This document shows positions 1-14,800 of a stretch of DNA of 64,000 nt, one piece after another. The DNA is from Psettodes erumei. Its lineage: Eukaryota > Chordata > Actinopteri > Pleuronectiformes > Psettodidae. Made by a program: the position numbers and the translations under genes. The DNA is taken from positions 4,288,001-4,352,000 of the forward strand of contig JAFBJZ010000831.1 of NCBI GenBank assembly GCA_016785225.1, in the 5' to 3' direction. The notes under the pieces are model-generated. The model saw only the letters and a program-made list of their open reading frames with translations, searched no databases and was not told where the DNA came from. The stretch's first letter is position 1, and the number at the start of each line of letters is the position of its first letter.

Positions 1-39
1 TAATATCTGTTTCAAAGCTGTGTGGAGAACCACAAGGGT

Positions 40-92
<53 letters not shown>

Positions 93-3000
93 ATCACATT
101 CGACTCTAAAAAGACCAATAAGCTTTGAGGCCAGCTGCCCTTTAGAGAAGTGCACTAATTTAGAGAGGGCTAGTTTCGAACTAGGCCAGTTATTCTCAGC
201 CTCAAGTGCACTTCCACCAGTTTTTGTTTTGTGTACTTACATGACCTCTAAAAGACAGAGATGGGTGAGTGTTATTCTGCATGAGTTACTTTAAATGTGT
301 GAAAGAGGAGGATATATATATACTTTAGATATTCTTGTTTTAGAGCTCTATAGGGATAGTACAGTTGGTCGGCCCAAAGCCTTTGGGCCAGACATTCCCA
401 GATGTTCCCAATGAATCCTAATAATAGTGATTCCCTGACCTTAAAATATTTTAGAGTTTTCCAATGTAGTTTATGACCAGAAACCTCGAGTGCTAATTAT
501 CAAATACTAGCAAACTTAAATAAGATGATAAACATGGTTTACCAGCTTTATCATGTTTAAATGTTGCCCATTCTTCAGAAGGACAATTTCCACCAACAAG
601 CACATAAGCCCTCGATGTATTAAGGATATTATTAAGGGAGTGGGATACAGCACTGCCACTCGATCTTCAATCAGCTAACTGCCCAAGTGTCCACTCAGGA
701 TATTGCAATGAACAAAACTCCTTGGAGCCCCCAAAAAACTTTACACATAGACCACCACTGTAGAAATATCTGCAAAACCACTGACATGATACCTTGAGCT
801 GAAAACAAGGTTATTACTCTTTTTAATATGAATTTTCAATCCAGAGGTTTCATTATTTGTACAACTTTTGCAGAGCCATGAAAAGGGAGTTTTAGTTTCC
901 ATAATTTTCATACTGTACCAGTAGCTGTTTTTGATTCTCAGAAAGTTTTGCAAATAGAAAAACCTTCATGGTAACAGTCCTGGTACAAATAGTGATACAG
1001 TAACTTATCTGCATTTCAAAGAATCTTGTCAAATGTTTTACAGATATTTCGTTAATAATGGTCATCTAAGGGAAAAGTTTTGCAAACCACATTTTTTTGT
1101 TACTATAACACAGGATGCAGGTGCAAGTTGGCATCAGGATTGACTGGTTGTACCATATCCAGCTTTCTTAAAAGCCCTATGCACCTATGGTCCACCCACA
1201 CAGGTGTTTTCACTTTACAGTGCATGGTTAGCTGATTAGCTCCTCTGACGATTGTGTGTGCAGACTTTGCTTGACTGACTTCCATTTGACTTGCCTGTTA
1301 GATTTGTTGCACCTGATAAGGAGTCACACCTTTATCATTCTTGTTGGTTTGTTAACTGTGGTGACCTCAAATAATTCAAGTGTTGCTCTGCACCCAACTT
1401 CAACCTGAACAGATTTCTAATTGGCCTGTGGGAGTAACTGAAAACACCTGTGAGGGTGTGCTCAGCCTTTAATGCACCCATTGTACAGTCTTACAGAGCT
1501 GCTAGTGTTGCTGCAGACTCAGTCTCATTTTAAAAATGTTTCTGCAAAAGTGATTACTCTGGCTCCAGAGTTTTACAAAAACTGTCTGACAATTGATTCA
1601 AATTGCGTCTGTAGTGGCTTGAGAAGATATCCATATTAGCAATGTATACTTTGATAGATCAAATAAGAAAGGTTAACAAACATAAAGATATCTGCATTAA
1701 AAGTCCACTCACTGGTCATACCCAAGAAATCCAAACTTGGAAATGAGAAATTGGATAATTCTAACTCTAAACTGTCCTTAGATATGAATCTAAACCTGTG
1801 CTAACAACCCCATCATTTACCCAAAAGAAGTGGTGACAGAGTCCATTATGTTAAGTTAACAGGGGTTTTGCTTGACTTGAAGTGGGGTAATTAACAGCAC
1901 ACTAAGTGCATTGGCCCTTTTTATTGAGCCATGGCTAAGTGGAAACCCCTTTTTACAGGAGTCAGTGGTTCATCCCTGAGCTTTTTGGGGGTTGGCCAGA
2001 CAACACAAGGGACCTGACAGTGATGAATGGAGGCTTTGCACGCATAGAGCCTCTCACATCCTATCTTCAGTGGAGAACACGGACTTGTTCACCTCCTTGC
2101 TGTTTTTGTCTCCACAGAAAGGCATCTTGTGTGTGTCTAAAAGCCGTTAAGTCAAATGCTAATGGTAGGAGTCAACCATTGGAGATGATAAAGTGGAAAG
2201 AGCTGGTACCATGATGTGTGCAGGTGTTCATGTGAACTTGCCCTTACAACCAGAATATGTGTCAACACCTGAGCTGTGTGTATGCGTGTGTGAGTCACCT
2301 ATTTGCCTTCAGCACAGTGTAGTGCTCTGGTCACTTGCTACTTGTGCTGACATGTGGTTTGTGTGTTTATGTGCAAGTGCAGCATCTGTGTGTATTTATT
2401 TTTAGATTCACAGCTGCTGAAGGTACCTCGCTTAAGTGATGTGCAGCTTTTTCGTACACAGAGCGGCTTGTTTTACTCATTAACACAGCCTCATGGCACA
2501 TGAAAGGCCACTTGTCAATGCTCATGTATGTTTTTTTTCTGTTCCCTCTATGTAAACATAGCTGTTCTGGTTGCCTGTAAAGTCAAACATGCCCACTAAA
2601 CTCCCCCTACATGCACCCCCCCCTTCTTCCCTGGCCTAATTAATTTTCCCAGTCACAATGCTTGTAAGCTGGGACAGGCCACTTCATCACCGGTATGTTC
2701 GTTTGGGTCTGGCCGTCATAGGCTGGTGGCGAAAGACATAGATCGAGGGTATGTGGGCTTGATGGAATAGAGTAGATGGGGTAGTTCAGTGCAAGCTATG
2801 CAAGGTCGTTGTCCTGATGTACCTGTGAAAGGAGCTAAACACAGGTGTCAGGGCTGTGAAGGAGCCAGACGAGGATGGACAGCTACCACACAAACCCTTC
2901 TCAATCACTTACACTGAAACTACGATCAAAGGCAACGCGGCTCCTGCTCATGAGTGGAGGTGCCAAACAGCTTCACATCAAAGATAGTATGACCTCACGT

Positions 3001-6000
3001 GGGTACGCGGGTGGTAGTCAAATCAAGGAGGGGAGGATAAGGCAGGACGTCAAGGACACAGAGGGGTGGAGGCAGAGGATTTGGAAAATCAAAGCAAGAC
3101 CATATGGTTAAGGAGGTGCATATACATGTGCTAGTTACATATGTATTACCTTTATTTGCTGATCCAACACATTTCTACAAGGTTATGGATGCAAAATTAA
3201 ACCTATACACTGCGTATGAATAACTGGGGGTCTCCGTGTTTTATGCAAATACTTAAAAACCAGGAAAAGACTCAAAGACTGGGACACTAATATACATAAT
3301 AATGCGATGAATAATCTGATATTATGACATGAAATTACTGAATTAAAGTGCAGTTCACGGCCAGGATTTTTTCTCCACTGTCAGTGTGGGAGGTTTAGCT
3401 GCAGACCCTCACTTGTCATGTGGAAATCCAGTTGGTGTGGCCAGCGCCAAAACATTATAGTCCACGAACTAAGGAATTAATGTCAAATAAAATTGTAGGG
3501 TTGTAGTTAACGTGGTGATATGACATCTGGCAGTGATATTAAATTGCATCTGTTGTAGTCCTGGTCTTTTTTGCCTGCGGAAAATAGCTCTCATCTCCTT
3601 GAGAAAAATGCAGTGATCTTAGTCTTAAAGTTACAGAATGTTTATGCAAATTAGATGCAAGAAACCCACTTCTATTTCCACTTACAATACCACTGATGGT
3701 GGGTTCTGCCAGCCCTCTCTCCTGCACTGGCACAGTGCAATTGCAGTGTGGAGACAGGTCTAGCAACGTGAGACCAGTGTGGGTCTGGCTTAAGGGTGCA
3801 GTGCACCACAGAGAATTCCCATCCCTAATTCTTCAAAAACTCTACATTAAATTGCTTCAGCATCTGTTTTTTTTCCAGACTTACACAGCCTAAACAAGGG
3901 AGGTGACTTATATGGAAAAGGAATGAGATCAGATTTTCCCTTAGTCGTCCCTTGGGTGTCACACCATCACATGATCTTGGTTATGGAGCACAAAATGCTC
4001 ATGGACACCGTTATACCCATTTGGTGCTCTGCAGGCCTTGGGGGGACGTCTGAAACATGGCCACACGACACAACATGCAGACCTGACCGCAGCAGAACAC
4101 GGCTGAGGAACTGGTACGCTTGGAAGAGGATAAAAGGTGCATCTAGAGGAAGGCAGTATATTTTTTAAAAAAGGAAGACAGGGGTCACATATGCTTGTGG
4201 AAAAGGAAAAATGCTGTGCTGAAGATCACAAGCAGAGAAATAATTTATCACTGCTCCCTCTATCATTTCTTCTGGCAGAGACAGATGGCCTGGAGTCAGA
4301 TTGGATCACTTCTGGCTTTCTTTGAGATTTTTGCCTGCTGTGTGTTTTTAGTACACACACACCCACCCAATTTTACACGCACACACACACAGAGTCATTT
4401 AGTGTTACGCACAAACACAGGGAGACTGGCAATTAGCAGTGTCAGCTAAATGAACATCTGCCTTCAATAATGAACTGACTTCATTTGAACACATGATAAT
4501 TGTAGAGACAGAACTCAACAGCATGAACTCATGCAAGGTAGTTAATCTTTCATCAAATCAATTAAAGGGTATATTTAAACCAGTTTTCACAGGATAAAGG
4601 GTTTAAAGACCCATTGTTTGAGATAAATTGTAATCCATCATCCGTAATGCCGGAAAAATATTAGTTTTTTTGTCTGTTTCCAATTTCCTGCAAGTGTTAG
4701 GAAGGCTACATTTAGAGCCAGCTTGCAGCACCGTTTGAAATGCTGTGGTTCAGTAATGGTGAGACTGAAACATTTTGCACATGGCCCACCTACCTGCTCT
4801 ATGCAGGTTTCTACTTTTCAGTTTCTTTTAATCACTTGCAGGATTTTGGCCATCTACATCAGTCGCTGTCAGTTGGAGTAAGTTATTTATTTCACACTGA
4901 AAATAGAAACCAAGGCTTGAAGGGAGAAGAATGCAACAACAGTTAGCCAAAGAGAACCTTAGTGGACCAAAACAGTTACAGAACAGGGATACACAAGGGA
5001 ACTTCAACTAGGTGGGTGTCTACCCACAAATTAGCTTGAATCTGGCTAATAAGGTTGACAGATTGTTCTCCAAACATTTGGTCAGTTCCTGTTACTTTTC
5101 ATAATAATAATTGTGGTAGTGTAGTTAAACACCAAACACATTAAAAAGTAAATTTTACAACATATATGGTGATAAAAAAATCAGACCTTGTTAAAGATAA
5201 CAATGTGTAATCGATAAAACACACAAACATTATCTTGGGCACACAAGAGTTCTGTTGGGTTTGTACTTGTACATGCACAACATAAAATATCAACTTTTGA
5301 GACTCTGGGGTCTCAGGTGGCATTGCATAGCACTCCTTAGTAACATGTAAAGTAGCAGTTAAAGTACAATAGAAGCACTGTCCAACAAATGTAATTCTGG
5401 CAAATGTTAATCACAGTGGACACAGCTGTGACTGATCACAATGATTATGGCTGTATTCTGCCTGAGTGCCAGTGCTCTGATACTGTGCATGCCGGCTCAC
5501 TGGCATGGCTTACTGCTACACCCACTTGTGGTGCAGTCATCATTAATGTTATTGGTCATACCTTTGCTGCTCCTGCAATGACAAGGCCAAAATGTTTGCT
5601 GGGAGGAAGGTGTTGGTGGGTAGATTATTACTGGCTGAACCTTGTCTTGTCTTTCAAAACTGCTCCAAAATTCATTCCGATTTTGGAGAAAACTAAACAA
5701 AGAATTACAAACGTCTGCAATATATTTGTGGTAAAATATCATTTATTAAACGTTTAAGGGACTCCAAATAGATAGTTGCCAGCCAAGTTGCCCTGAAAGT
5801 TAACATATGTACCATTGCCTTAAGGAAAGGCAAGTGAGTATAAATAAACAAACAACTGCCTCCATCTATCTATTATTCAGTGAGTGATCACAGTTGCAAA
5901 CTTGTAAGAACATACTCATAAACATGTAAACACTACAGGGTAAAAACATCCACAAGTCAATTTACTCCACAAAATCATTGCGAAAGCATCTGAACAAGGA

Positions 6001-8800
6001 GGCATGCTGCATAAGGGGAAACTGTTACGTAAATTGAATTTAACCAGAAAGAAGATGAAGATGATGATGCCAAAGCACAAGAATGAAAACTACTGATTTG
6101 TTACACAACACAAGTTGAAACTGCAGTGCACCTGACTCACATCATTGATGTTAATGAAATTCTGCTGGCCAACTGTTTTTTTTGGGTTTGTTTTGTTTTT
6201 TACAATGTACAAAGGCACAGCAGCTCCATTATGAAATGGAAACTTTTTTTTTCAGAATGAAAGCAAACACAACAAACCTCTCATTCTCTCCACGTCATTT
6301 TCCATCTCTCCCTATTTATCTAATCATCTACACACACACACACACACCCCCATCATTTCATGCTGTTCAGAGAAAGTGGAAATGAACCGTAGTTTCAGTC
6401 ACGATAACCAGTTTGCTGTGGAAGATAGTCATGCCATGGATTTCCACAGCTCCTCCCCTCACAGGTGTCTTCATCTATCTTGCTCATCTTGTCTGTCAAC
6501 ATACAGATGAATCACTGATTGAAGGAGCAAGCATCCACTGGATATTTGGGAATGCTGGAAGGCCATGTTTTCATCCCAGTTCCGTTGAGGTATCTTGGTT
6601 TTGCATGCATTTCGCTGATAGATATGCCTGCAGTGGAGGCCAGCAGCAACTGAAGCAGGAAGAGTAAATATGAATGGGAAATATGGGGAGGGGAGGACAC
6701 AGCTATTGCAAAAACACCACAGAAGTCAGTGGTGTTATGGATCTGTGTGAGGCAGATACTGGATATTTGGCTACTGGAGATGGATCATTTGAGGACCTCA
6801 AACACATGCATGCTCCAGTGCTCATCACATGTTCGCATAAGTTTGAAAAATAAAGGTGGGGGAGTTAATTCACACTCGTGATTCACAGCTCAGTTGCTTC
6901 GATAGTGTTCAAGGGCTGTGATCTGGGTATGGTCCTTCACTTGTGTCCCATCACATCACACACAGTCTTGGGTAAAAGCACATGCTCACTGATCACAAAC
7001 GTGATGTAGATAGAATATTTATACATGAAAAAAAGATGAAACGGTTTGGTTGGACCCAGTGATGCATACAACCCCACCATCCCCCGGACATGTACATTCA
7101 TCAGATGAATCACTCACTGTGTGAAAGATATGAGCTACCGCCAAGTGATGATGAATAGAGTGCAAGGTACCCTGAACTTTATAATTACAATGATCACACA
7201 CAACTATAATTCTCACTCAACACATTTAACACTTAAACTCAGTCTAGCTCGGCTGGCATAGACACGCCACACCAATAAATATGCATTCCTGCTCTCCTCT
7301 CTGCAAAGATTAAAGGGCCATTTTATGTGTTCACCGCTCTGAAGCTAACATGTCGGTGTCTGTATCAGCATACAGTTTGTTTGTACAATGAGCTGTACAG
7401 TGGTGTTTAAACAAATTCTTGTACTATAGAACAACAATTTCAAAGCAGACATACTTGCAACACAGGTCCTTAGAGTATGTAACTGCCAGGAGATATATGG
7501 GAACATATTTAAAGTAAATACTAAGCAGGTTTGATTACGAATTAAATACGATTAAGTCGTTTAAATACGATTAAGTCCACATTATTCACATGTATCTGTA
7601 CATTTGTGTTGCAATTGAAAGAGAAAGGTGGTTGAAGTTGATGAAAAAGTCAAATCATCAAATAGTTAGCTCACTCAATATAACAAATTCATTGAAAAAA
7701 TAATTTGCTAAAAATGAGGACTAAAAAGTGCAAATAGCAAAAATATAATGGCATGAGTTCATATATGTAGCTAAATGCATAGAGAAGGAGTTTAATAGTG
7801 TATTAAAATGAATGGATATATGTTTGAAATAGTATAGTTATTTAAATTAATGTGCCAACAGCTGAAATTGCATTGCATTGAAATTTAATAGACTTAAATA
7901 ATGTTAAATAAATGTTAAAACACACATTCGGCACATGACCTTTGCCCTCCTGAGTTAAACTGACAGGGGTAAGGTGGTACATCAGACACAAAAAAGTTTA
8001 ACAACTTCTGCCTCAGAAAACTTGAATTTAAGCAGTCTTTAATTGTTTGGAAACAGCCTCCCCTCCCAAATTGTGCTCTTATCATAGATATCCCAGAAGC
8101 TTCCCGAAAATAAGCCAACATGCCAGCACGCCTCGCTCCCTCCACTACCCACAATCCTTATCTGAAAAGTAAATAAGGGCTCCCATCCTGTCTGGAGGGG
8201 TTTTGTCTCTTTCTACACTAAGATCTATCTGCCAACCATTCCTAAAAACATGGTCAGAGGGAAGTAGAGGGAGTGAGAAGGGAAAGGAGGCAAAAAGGCA
8301 AAGCATCTTTGACAAGCCAAAAAGGAAAGTAACTATCAGCATTCGTGATCATGGGCCTCATTTATAAAAATACTGCATGAGTTTTCCCATGATTTCTGGA
8401 ACATTTTTAGAAAATATCTTGTTGGGATAAAGGCTTTGATGATGTGTTTTCCAATATTTTTGGAACATTTTATTAGAAAGGGTTGTGTCAGGTTGTAGTC
8501 TGAGAAAACCTTTGCAACACATTTGCTGATATGAGTTTTTTGACAGCCACAGAAGCTGTTGACTAAACAGACAAAACAAACTGATACTGCTGTGATTCTA
8601 AGTTTCTTTTCATATCAGTGTCCTCATATTATCCTCAATAACCAATTCAAACAGCTGACAAAAGCCACTCTTAAGTGTAAGTAAGGACTTTATTTAATTA
8701 TGGAGAAACCTATTTGTAGCTTCTAAACTTTCATTCCTGCTTCCTTATTTTCTTTCTAGGGATTGTGAAGTCGAACCAAAACACAAGGTTTGCTCAAGTT
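1..8800. other. Intergenic DNA, no gene recognised
   Basis: No reading frame here resembles a known protein, and I found no convincing chain of splice sites. Open frames are short (under 120 codons) and of mixed, non-protein-like composition. The stretch is AT-rich with simple-sequence tracts such as the CA array at the left edge and short CA runs near 4360-4395 and 6331-6349. It lies downstream of nuak1, beyond that gene's probable polyadenylation site. Promoters or non-coding RNAs could be present but would need transcript data. Confidence 0.6.
44..91. repeat. (CA)n microsatellite, about 24 units
   Basis: Uninterrupted CA dinucleotide array at the left edge of the window. It produces a spurious His-Thr repeat in one forward frame, which should not be taken as protein. 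Confidence 0.97.
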
Positions 8801-11800
8801 GCCAAATGGAGAAATGAACCGTAAACACTGGCATGCCTCTCATTTATTCAGATTGTGAATGAAGATGCCAGAAAACAATTCAATTAATCTCTGGCAGAGG
8901 GCAGGAAGGCTGTGTAGAGGACAGGATAAACACACAGACACACATACACGGGCAGAAAGAGGGAGAGAGGGGAGATAGATTAGGAGATGTAAACATTGAT
9001 CGTAAAGGAAAACCTGCCACCCTGCCGGAGGCGAGGACCACATAAACAGACTGGCTGCTAAAATGTTGGCCGGGCCAGCATCACTGATTGACTGTGAGAA
9101 TACAGTTGTAAACACTGTCTATCAGCAAAAGGAGAGGAAGGATCCGTCACTGGTGCCAGACTGTGTGTGTGTATGTATGTGTATTACAACTAAGCTTTGC
9201 AGGCATCGATGCACATTCACTTAAAGGACATATGTATGGGAGTGAAGGGTTGGACTTATTTAAGATTATAACCCAGAATGTTTATTTCTACTCTTCATAA
9301 AAGCATATACAAGAGTAAGTGGTTGCAGTGCAGAAGCTTGCTTTAAATAACCCCAAAAACCAAAACTATAAACTCTTCAAACAGAGATAGGTTACTATCA
9401 TTAATTAACGCAGACAGAAGTCTGTATTATTTGTGTTTTTTATATCTGTATGGCCTTTAATATCTCATTTACTCTGTTTTTATAATGCCATGACTTCATG
9501 TAATGTCACCACATCTTAGTAAGCTGGGACCGTAAACCAAATGAGCACCAATGCTCATAATTCAAAATGTAATATGCACCATATACAATTTCTTATGTAA
9601 CATGCAAGCAGAGTGCAATAACATCTGAAAACCAGTACCTTTTCTGGTTGCACTTTTATGTGTCCAAACAAAATGTTATTACTTGGCGCCATGGAAATAA
9701 GTGGAGGTAAAAATAGTCACAGTAAAAATAACACATTCCTACCGAGTGACAGATCGACGTTTGCCCATTTAGTGCAAATGTTGCTGTACTCCTGCGGCTG
9801 CAAGGAGAAATATTGGTGGGAGGCACGTTCCCAGAAAAAGAGCCCTTTTTTGTCTGTGTGCTGAAAAGGATAATTGCTCATCTGCGCTCACACAAGATGC
9901 CTCTCTCCCTTTCCAATGGCAACATAAACTTCTTCTGCATTCTTGAGAGAAGAGTTATGTTGACCTCCTCTCCCTCTCCTCGGGTGTTTTGTGTGTGTGA
10001 AGGAAAGACTTGAGTGTGCGGTGGGTGCATGAATGAGTACAGAGTATGTTTCTTGCTCACATATATGCTGTATGTACAGTGTGGTGTGTGGAAGTATATA
10101 GGGTGTGGATGTTGATTTTCAAACTGAGGGGAGGATACAAGAGAGAGCTTTTCTGGAGTGGGCGAATTGTGTGGGAGAAGGAGAAGAGTTTGGCGGTGGT
10201 GGTGATGGGGTTGGGAGGGAAGAGGTGGTGGGGGGGTGGGCGCTTCAGTGGTGTTTGAACGTTTGTGAGTCAGGCTTAAGCAATGAGGGAGTAACAGAGG
10301 CCGTGAATGAGAGTGCTTGTTTATGTGGGTCAGTGGGCTCCCTTTTAACCCTTTCAGCCTTTTCTGCCTTTGCACAGGAAGTAGCTGTTCCACCCATGGT
10401 CGTGCCTGACTGAAAGACAAATCATGTGTGCGGGAAAGGAAGTCAAACACACCACAGAGACAAAACCCTTTTTAGTCTGTCATTGCTGAAGGCTCTGTGT
10501 AAATAAATACCTCCAGTAATTGTTATATTAACTCTGGGGATATGAGGATTGCGTTTCATCACACATGCTCAAAGCCTCTATCTCCATCCAACATAGGTTA
10601 AATAGAGTGAGATTGTTTTTCTATAGCAAGCTCCTTGATGAAACTCTTCCCACTGCAGGAGGGAAACTGGACCAGGAGGGGAACTAACTGTCTAACTGTG
10701 AGAGCCAAAAGTGTCAGAGGAAGCCTTGGTGCTTCGCATCGCATGCAAACAAATTGCCTTTCCTGTTTATGCAGCTGCTTTTTTCAGAGAAAATTCCAGA
10801 TAAAACAGCCATTTCAGGATGTGAATCAGATGATGGAAAATACCACGTCTAAATACTGTATGTGCACCTGGTGGAGCTCAATCACATCTCCTAGGGTGCT
10901 GACCCTTTGGGACAAATTTATGATTGAAGAGAAGGGCAGGTAATTGACCTGGCAGATTTGCAATGATACACACTGATTGCTTGGTAATGAGAGGATAAAA
11001 GCTGAGATTTTAGAACCAGTCCACTACAGTTACTATTTTACTGCTACTACTTTTTCCACCACAAGCACCACTTCCATTTACAATGTTTTTTTAATCCCCA
11101 TCAAAGAGTTCACTGAAAGAAGAAAACAACTCTCTACAATCATCCAGTGGTACCTCGACTAAACAGTACTGGTAGTTTGTCCCGTTTTTGTTTGCTAATT
11201 TTTATGGGCTTTTAATATAATAATATAATTTTAGTAGGAATGTATTATTGATAATGCATGTAGCAATGCATGTATTATTGTAAATGGCATGTAAAACAGC
11301 AAGGGCCTTTTTGTCCACATTGGAGCAACATAACAAGCTGGAAGCACAACATTGACATTTATTACTTCCTAAAGTTGTTGTGTTAGACAAACAACTGCCT
11401 GGTTACAGTTCAAGACGACCAACACTGGCATTAATTTGAAGATGCATTTCTCCTACAGTTGCTATATACATTTAAGACTGAACCCAAACAGCAACTGGTT
11501 TAATAAAATCAAACCATGAGCTGATAGACTCCATATGGCAGAACTGCAGAGTTGATAGTGATAATTCTCTCTTTCACACGTTATGTACTCATTGTAGTCA
11601 TGACCAGGTGACCACGTAAAAGTAAAGTATTGTGCAGCTTTAAAAATTGCCACAGCTACCTTATTTCTAGAAAGAATTATGTTCATACTACTGTAATCTA
11701 CAACATACACTGCTGACCATTTTCATAGGGATGATTTCTTCAGTGCATAGCAGGGCCAGTGGAAGACTGTTGATTATGAGGTTTGTGGATTATCAGGAAT

Positions 11801-14800
11801 AACTGGGACACTCTGAAAAGGCATATCTGTGGCCTTGCTGCTGAAACCATCACAAATGAATTTCCATTCTTTTACATTGTTTTGGGTGGAGGCAGAAATG
11901 TCAGAGGGTGATATTTCAAAACTTAGGCAAATGAAACCAAACTGTCTGCATGGCCATATACCAGAAGTATCTGGAGGTAATGAGAAAATGTAGATATATA
12001 TTTATGTAATTTGGCTGGAGAAAGCCTTGTTCTGAGACTTGTTGCTTAAGGACACTACATGAGGATGGCTGTTTTTCTGACGAGCTCTATTCCATAGTTC
12101 AGATGACCTGACCTTGAAACGGTGAGCCTCAAGGCCTGTGGAGTCTAAAGTTATTTTTCCTGGTCCAACATCAGAGTCTAAATAAACTTCTGGCGGCTTT
12201 CAGATGGATGAGCTTCACAGGGACTCATACACAGTGATTCACCAGAGTTCAAACCACAGCAAGTCTAGAAGTGGGAAAAGAACAATGATATCAAAAGAGC
12301 CCTTGCTCACTCTCTGACACCCCCCCCTCCCCTTGCCACACAGGTTGTGAAGAGGACATCTGTCCTCCGTAAACTCACCAGGACATCACTGTGGGTAGAA
12401 TGTCTGGAATGTGCTCTTGTGGTCAGAAGGCCTATGAACCAGTCATTTGGTGAGGACTGCTTCCAGAGTCTGGTAACAAAGGCATCCCGGTCCCCCTCTC
12501 ACCTTTGTGGGGTTCTCCTTGGACCAGGCCTGAGGAATTTCTACCTCAGGAGTTATGATTTTGACCTCCAGGTCAGCCAATGGGGACCACCCTCGTCCAA
12601 ACATATCAGCTCTCACATTGTCTGAGGGGGTGGGGGGCATGGGTGGGTTAATATTTTGGTTCGTAACATCATATTGAGCAAATTTTGAGATAGTGCGTTG
12701 ACATCAGCTGCTAGGAATGTCTGTCAGTTCACGAATCTTTTCCCACCCTGCTCAGTGCATAGCTTGCCACTATAGCGTGTCATTAGCGTATGACAGATTT
12801 GTATTTTGAGCGGACATGTGGGAGGTGTGCTTGTGTTACTGTCTTTGAAGTTGTCAGGTGCTGAATGTCTCGGTATAAGAGGTTTCGGTGGTCAGAGGAG
12901 CGAGTTATGGCAGTTCCCAGGAAATCACAGAATAACAGCTTTGTTATGTATAATAGGAGATGGATTGTGAGCAGTGTCCTGGAGAAATGCATGACAAAAC
13001 CCCTTTGCATTGAATTGATGGAACCGACAAAGTCATAACAACTCACAGCTTCAACCTTACTTTTTATTTGTTAAAGGGTACCTAATTGATATTCGTATAT
13101 AACGATGACTCAGATTGTGCTGTGTAACGTGAAAGCTGTTGCTTTTAATAAGTAACAGCCCACTGTGCAGTTTCCTGCTCGTTGTTGTGGATTTATGGCC
13201 TGAAGAATTCCCCTCTCATCTTTGTTTTCCAGCAAAAGCAAACCCACTGCATATGCTTTACCTGTCCAGCACCAAACAGCAGACAGACAACCAAGAAAGC
13301 TAGCAATTAAATGAAAATCAAATGTCAGCTGAACTAAAGAGCAACTTTTTTTCTCAGGAAACCCAACTTGACAAAACAAAAATCGAAGAAAAAAAACCTA
13401 GAGCACCTCTTCTTTCTTCTTTACAACTTCTTAATTCTATGACTTTTTATCATCATTGGCCACCTCAAACAGACCTCCCTCCAACCATCACTCTCTCCTC
13501 ATCTCCATCATTTCTTTCCCCTCCCTCACAATTTTGTCCTTTTATATTTACCCAGCCCAAACCCTCCCTTCCCCCAATTGCGTGCGACGAAGAGAGGTAT
13601 ACTCTTTCATCAAGCCTGCACAAGTGTGTGTGTGTGTGTGTGTGGGGGGGGGGTGCTGGAGGGCTGCTGGGACAGATCCATTTTCAAAGTGCTATCTTTT
13701 CATTTGTTTGCCTTAAAACATTTCACTGCTATTTAGGAGGAAGAAAAAGGGAGCAGGAAAAAAAGAATAAAGGATGCATACTGAGAAATGGCCCATATGG
13801 CCATCATTCATTAAGGGAATCTTTCAGGAACGACTCATCAGCCTATCCACCATGTTAAGACAAGACACCCCAACAGGCAACCCCCACTCCAACAAACCGC
13901 AGCTGCCAAAGGGAGATTTGTATCTTTGCCTGAGAGAAAAAGTGCAGCACTCCCATCCAAATGTCACCCATAAATGAGCATCAAACGGTACTCACCTGTA
14001 GTTGTGGAGCGGTTGCTTTTATTTGAAACTCAACACTCCCCAAAGAAGTTCCCCAGCCCTCGTCTTGGCAGGCAATACAGACCTTGATGTCTGTCTAGGA
14101 TGTTCCTCTTTTCTTAAATCAATCCAAGAAGCGTGTCTTCATCCCCCTGAGGCTGCTTTTAATCCCCTCATCATGAGAGGGACCACAAAACCTCCTCATA
14201 GTCGTCTCCATTCCCACAAGCATGTTTGGGACAGAAACACATTTTCATTTATCTGGTGGAATCTCTTGTCAGTGACATACTATTGTAAAGGCGCATGAGG
14301 AAGGGCCGGCTGGAAAAGAATAACCCAGGATGGAAGGATGAGAAAGGAAGGGGAAAAGGGTCACTGCTCTGAGAGCGATTACCTCAGTGGTTAGCACTTC
14401 ATTACCTTGTGTCTCACGTTGTTTTATGTGTGCGGCAGTGTCTTAGGTGGGCTGTAATAGGATAGCAAATGTCAAGCCCCACATACTTCTGGGAAGTTCT
14501 TTTTTCCTCTTCCTTTTAAAGAAAGACAACGGTAGATGGACCACCCTGACAAGGATTAATGTGGACGGGGGTGGGGGTAGGGGTCATTGGGTTTTACTAC
14601 CAAGTTATCTGAATGTGGCAAAAGTTCAAAGGGGTCAGATAAACAACTTGTTCCTGGTGATATGTAGTCATACTGTATGTGCAGTAATTGTACTGAGCAT
14701 ATTATCACAATGGACTGGGTGTACTTTTCCAAACAAGATGCTGATACACTAGACTAGGCAAATTTGATTAATCTCTAACAGGATGAATTTGCTGGATAGA

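Noticed and set aside
22..294. His-Thr repeat protein at the left edge
   Set aside because: Pure translation of a CA microsatellite.
1490..1540. Fragment of repeat family A ('cagagctgctag', 'gcagactcagtct')
   Set aside because: Only about 40 bp resemble the family as I recall it; too short to assign.
5404..5757. 117-codon plus-strand frame in the gene-free region
   Set aside because: No family signature and no supporting exons or promoter; consistent with chance.
8352..8580. 'gggcctcatttataaa' repeat start
   Set aside because: Resembles a common teleost repeat terminus, but the following sequence does not match what I recall, so it is not listed.
9878..10450. 190-codon open frame on the minus strand
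   Set aside because: Rich in Pro, Ser, His and Thr, derived from C- and T-rich low-complexity sequence; no domain, no splice context, no known homolog recognised.
13322..13858. 178-codon open frame on the plus strand
   Set aside because: It runs through a GT array and a G tract (Val-Cys repeat, then Gly) and is otherwise low-complexity. Not a protein.
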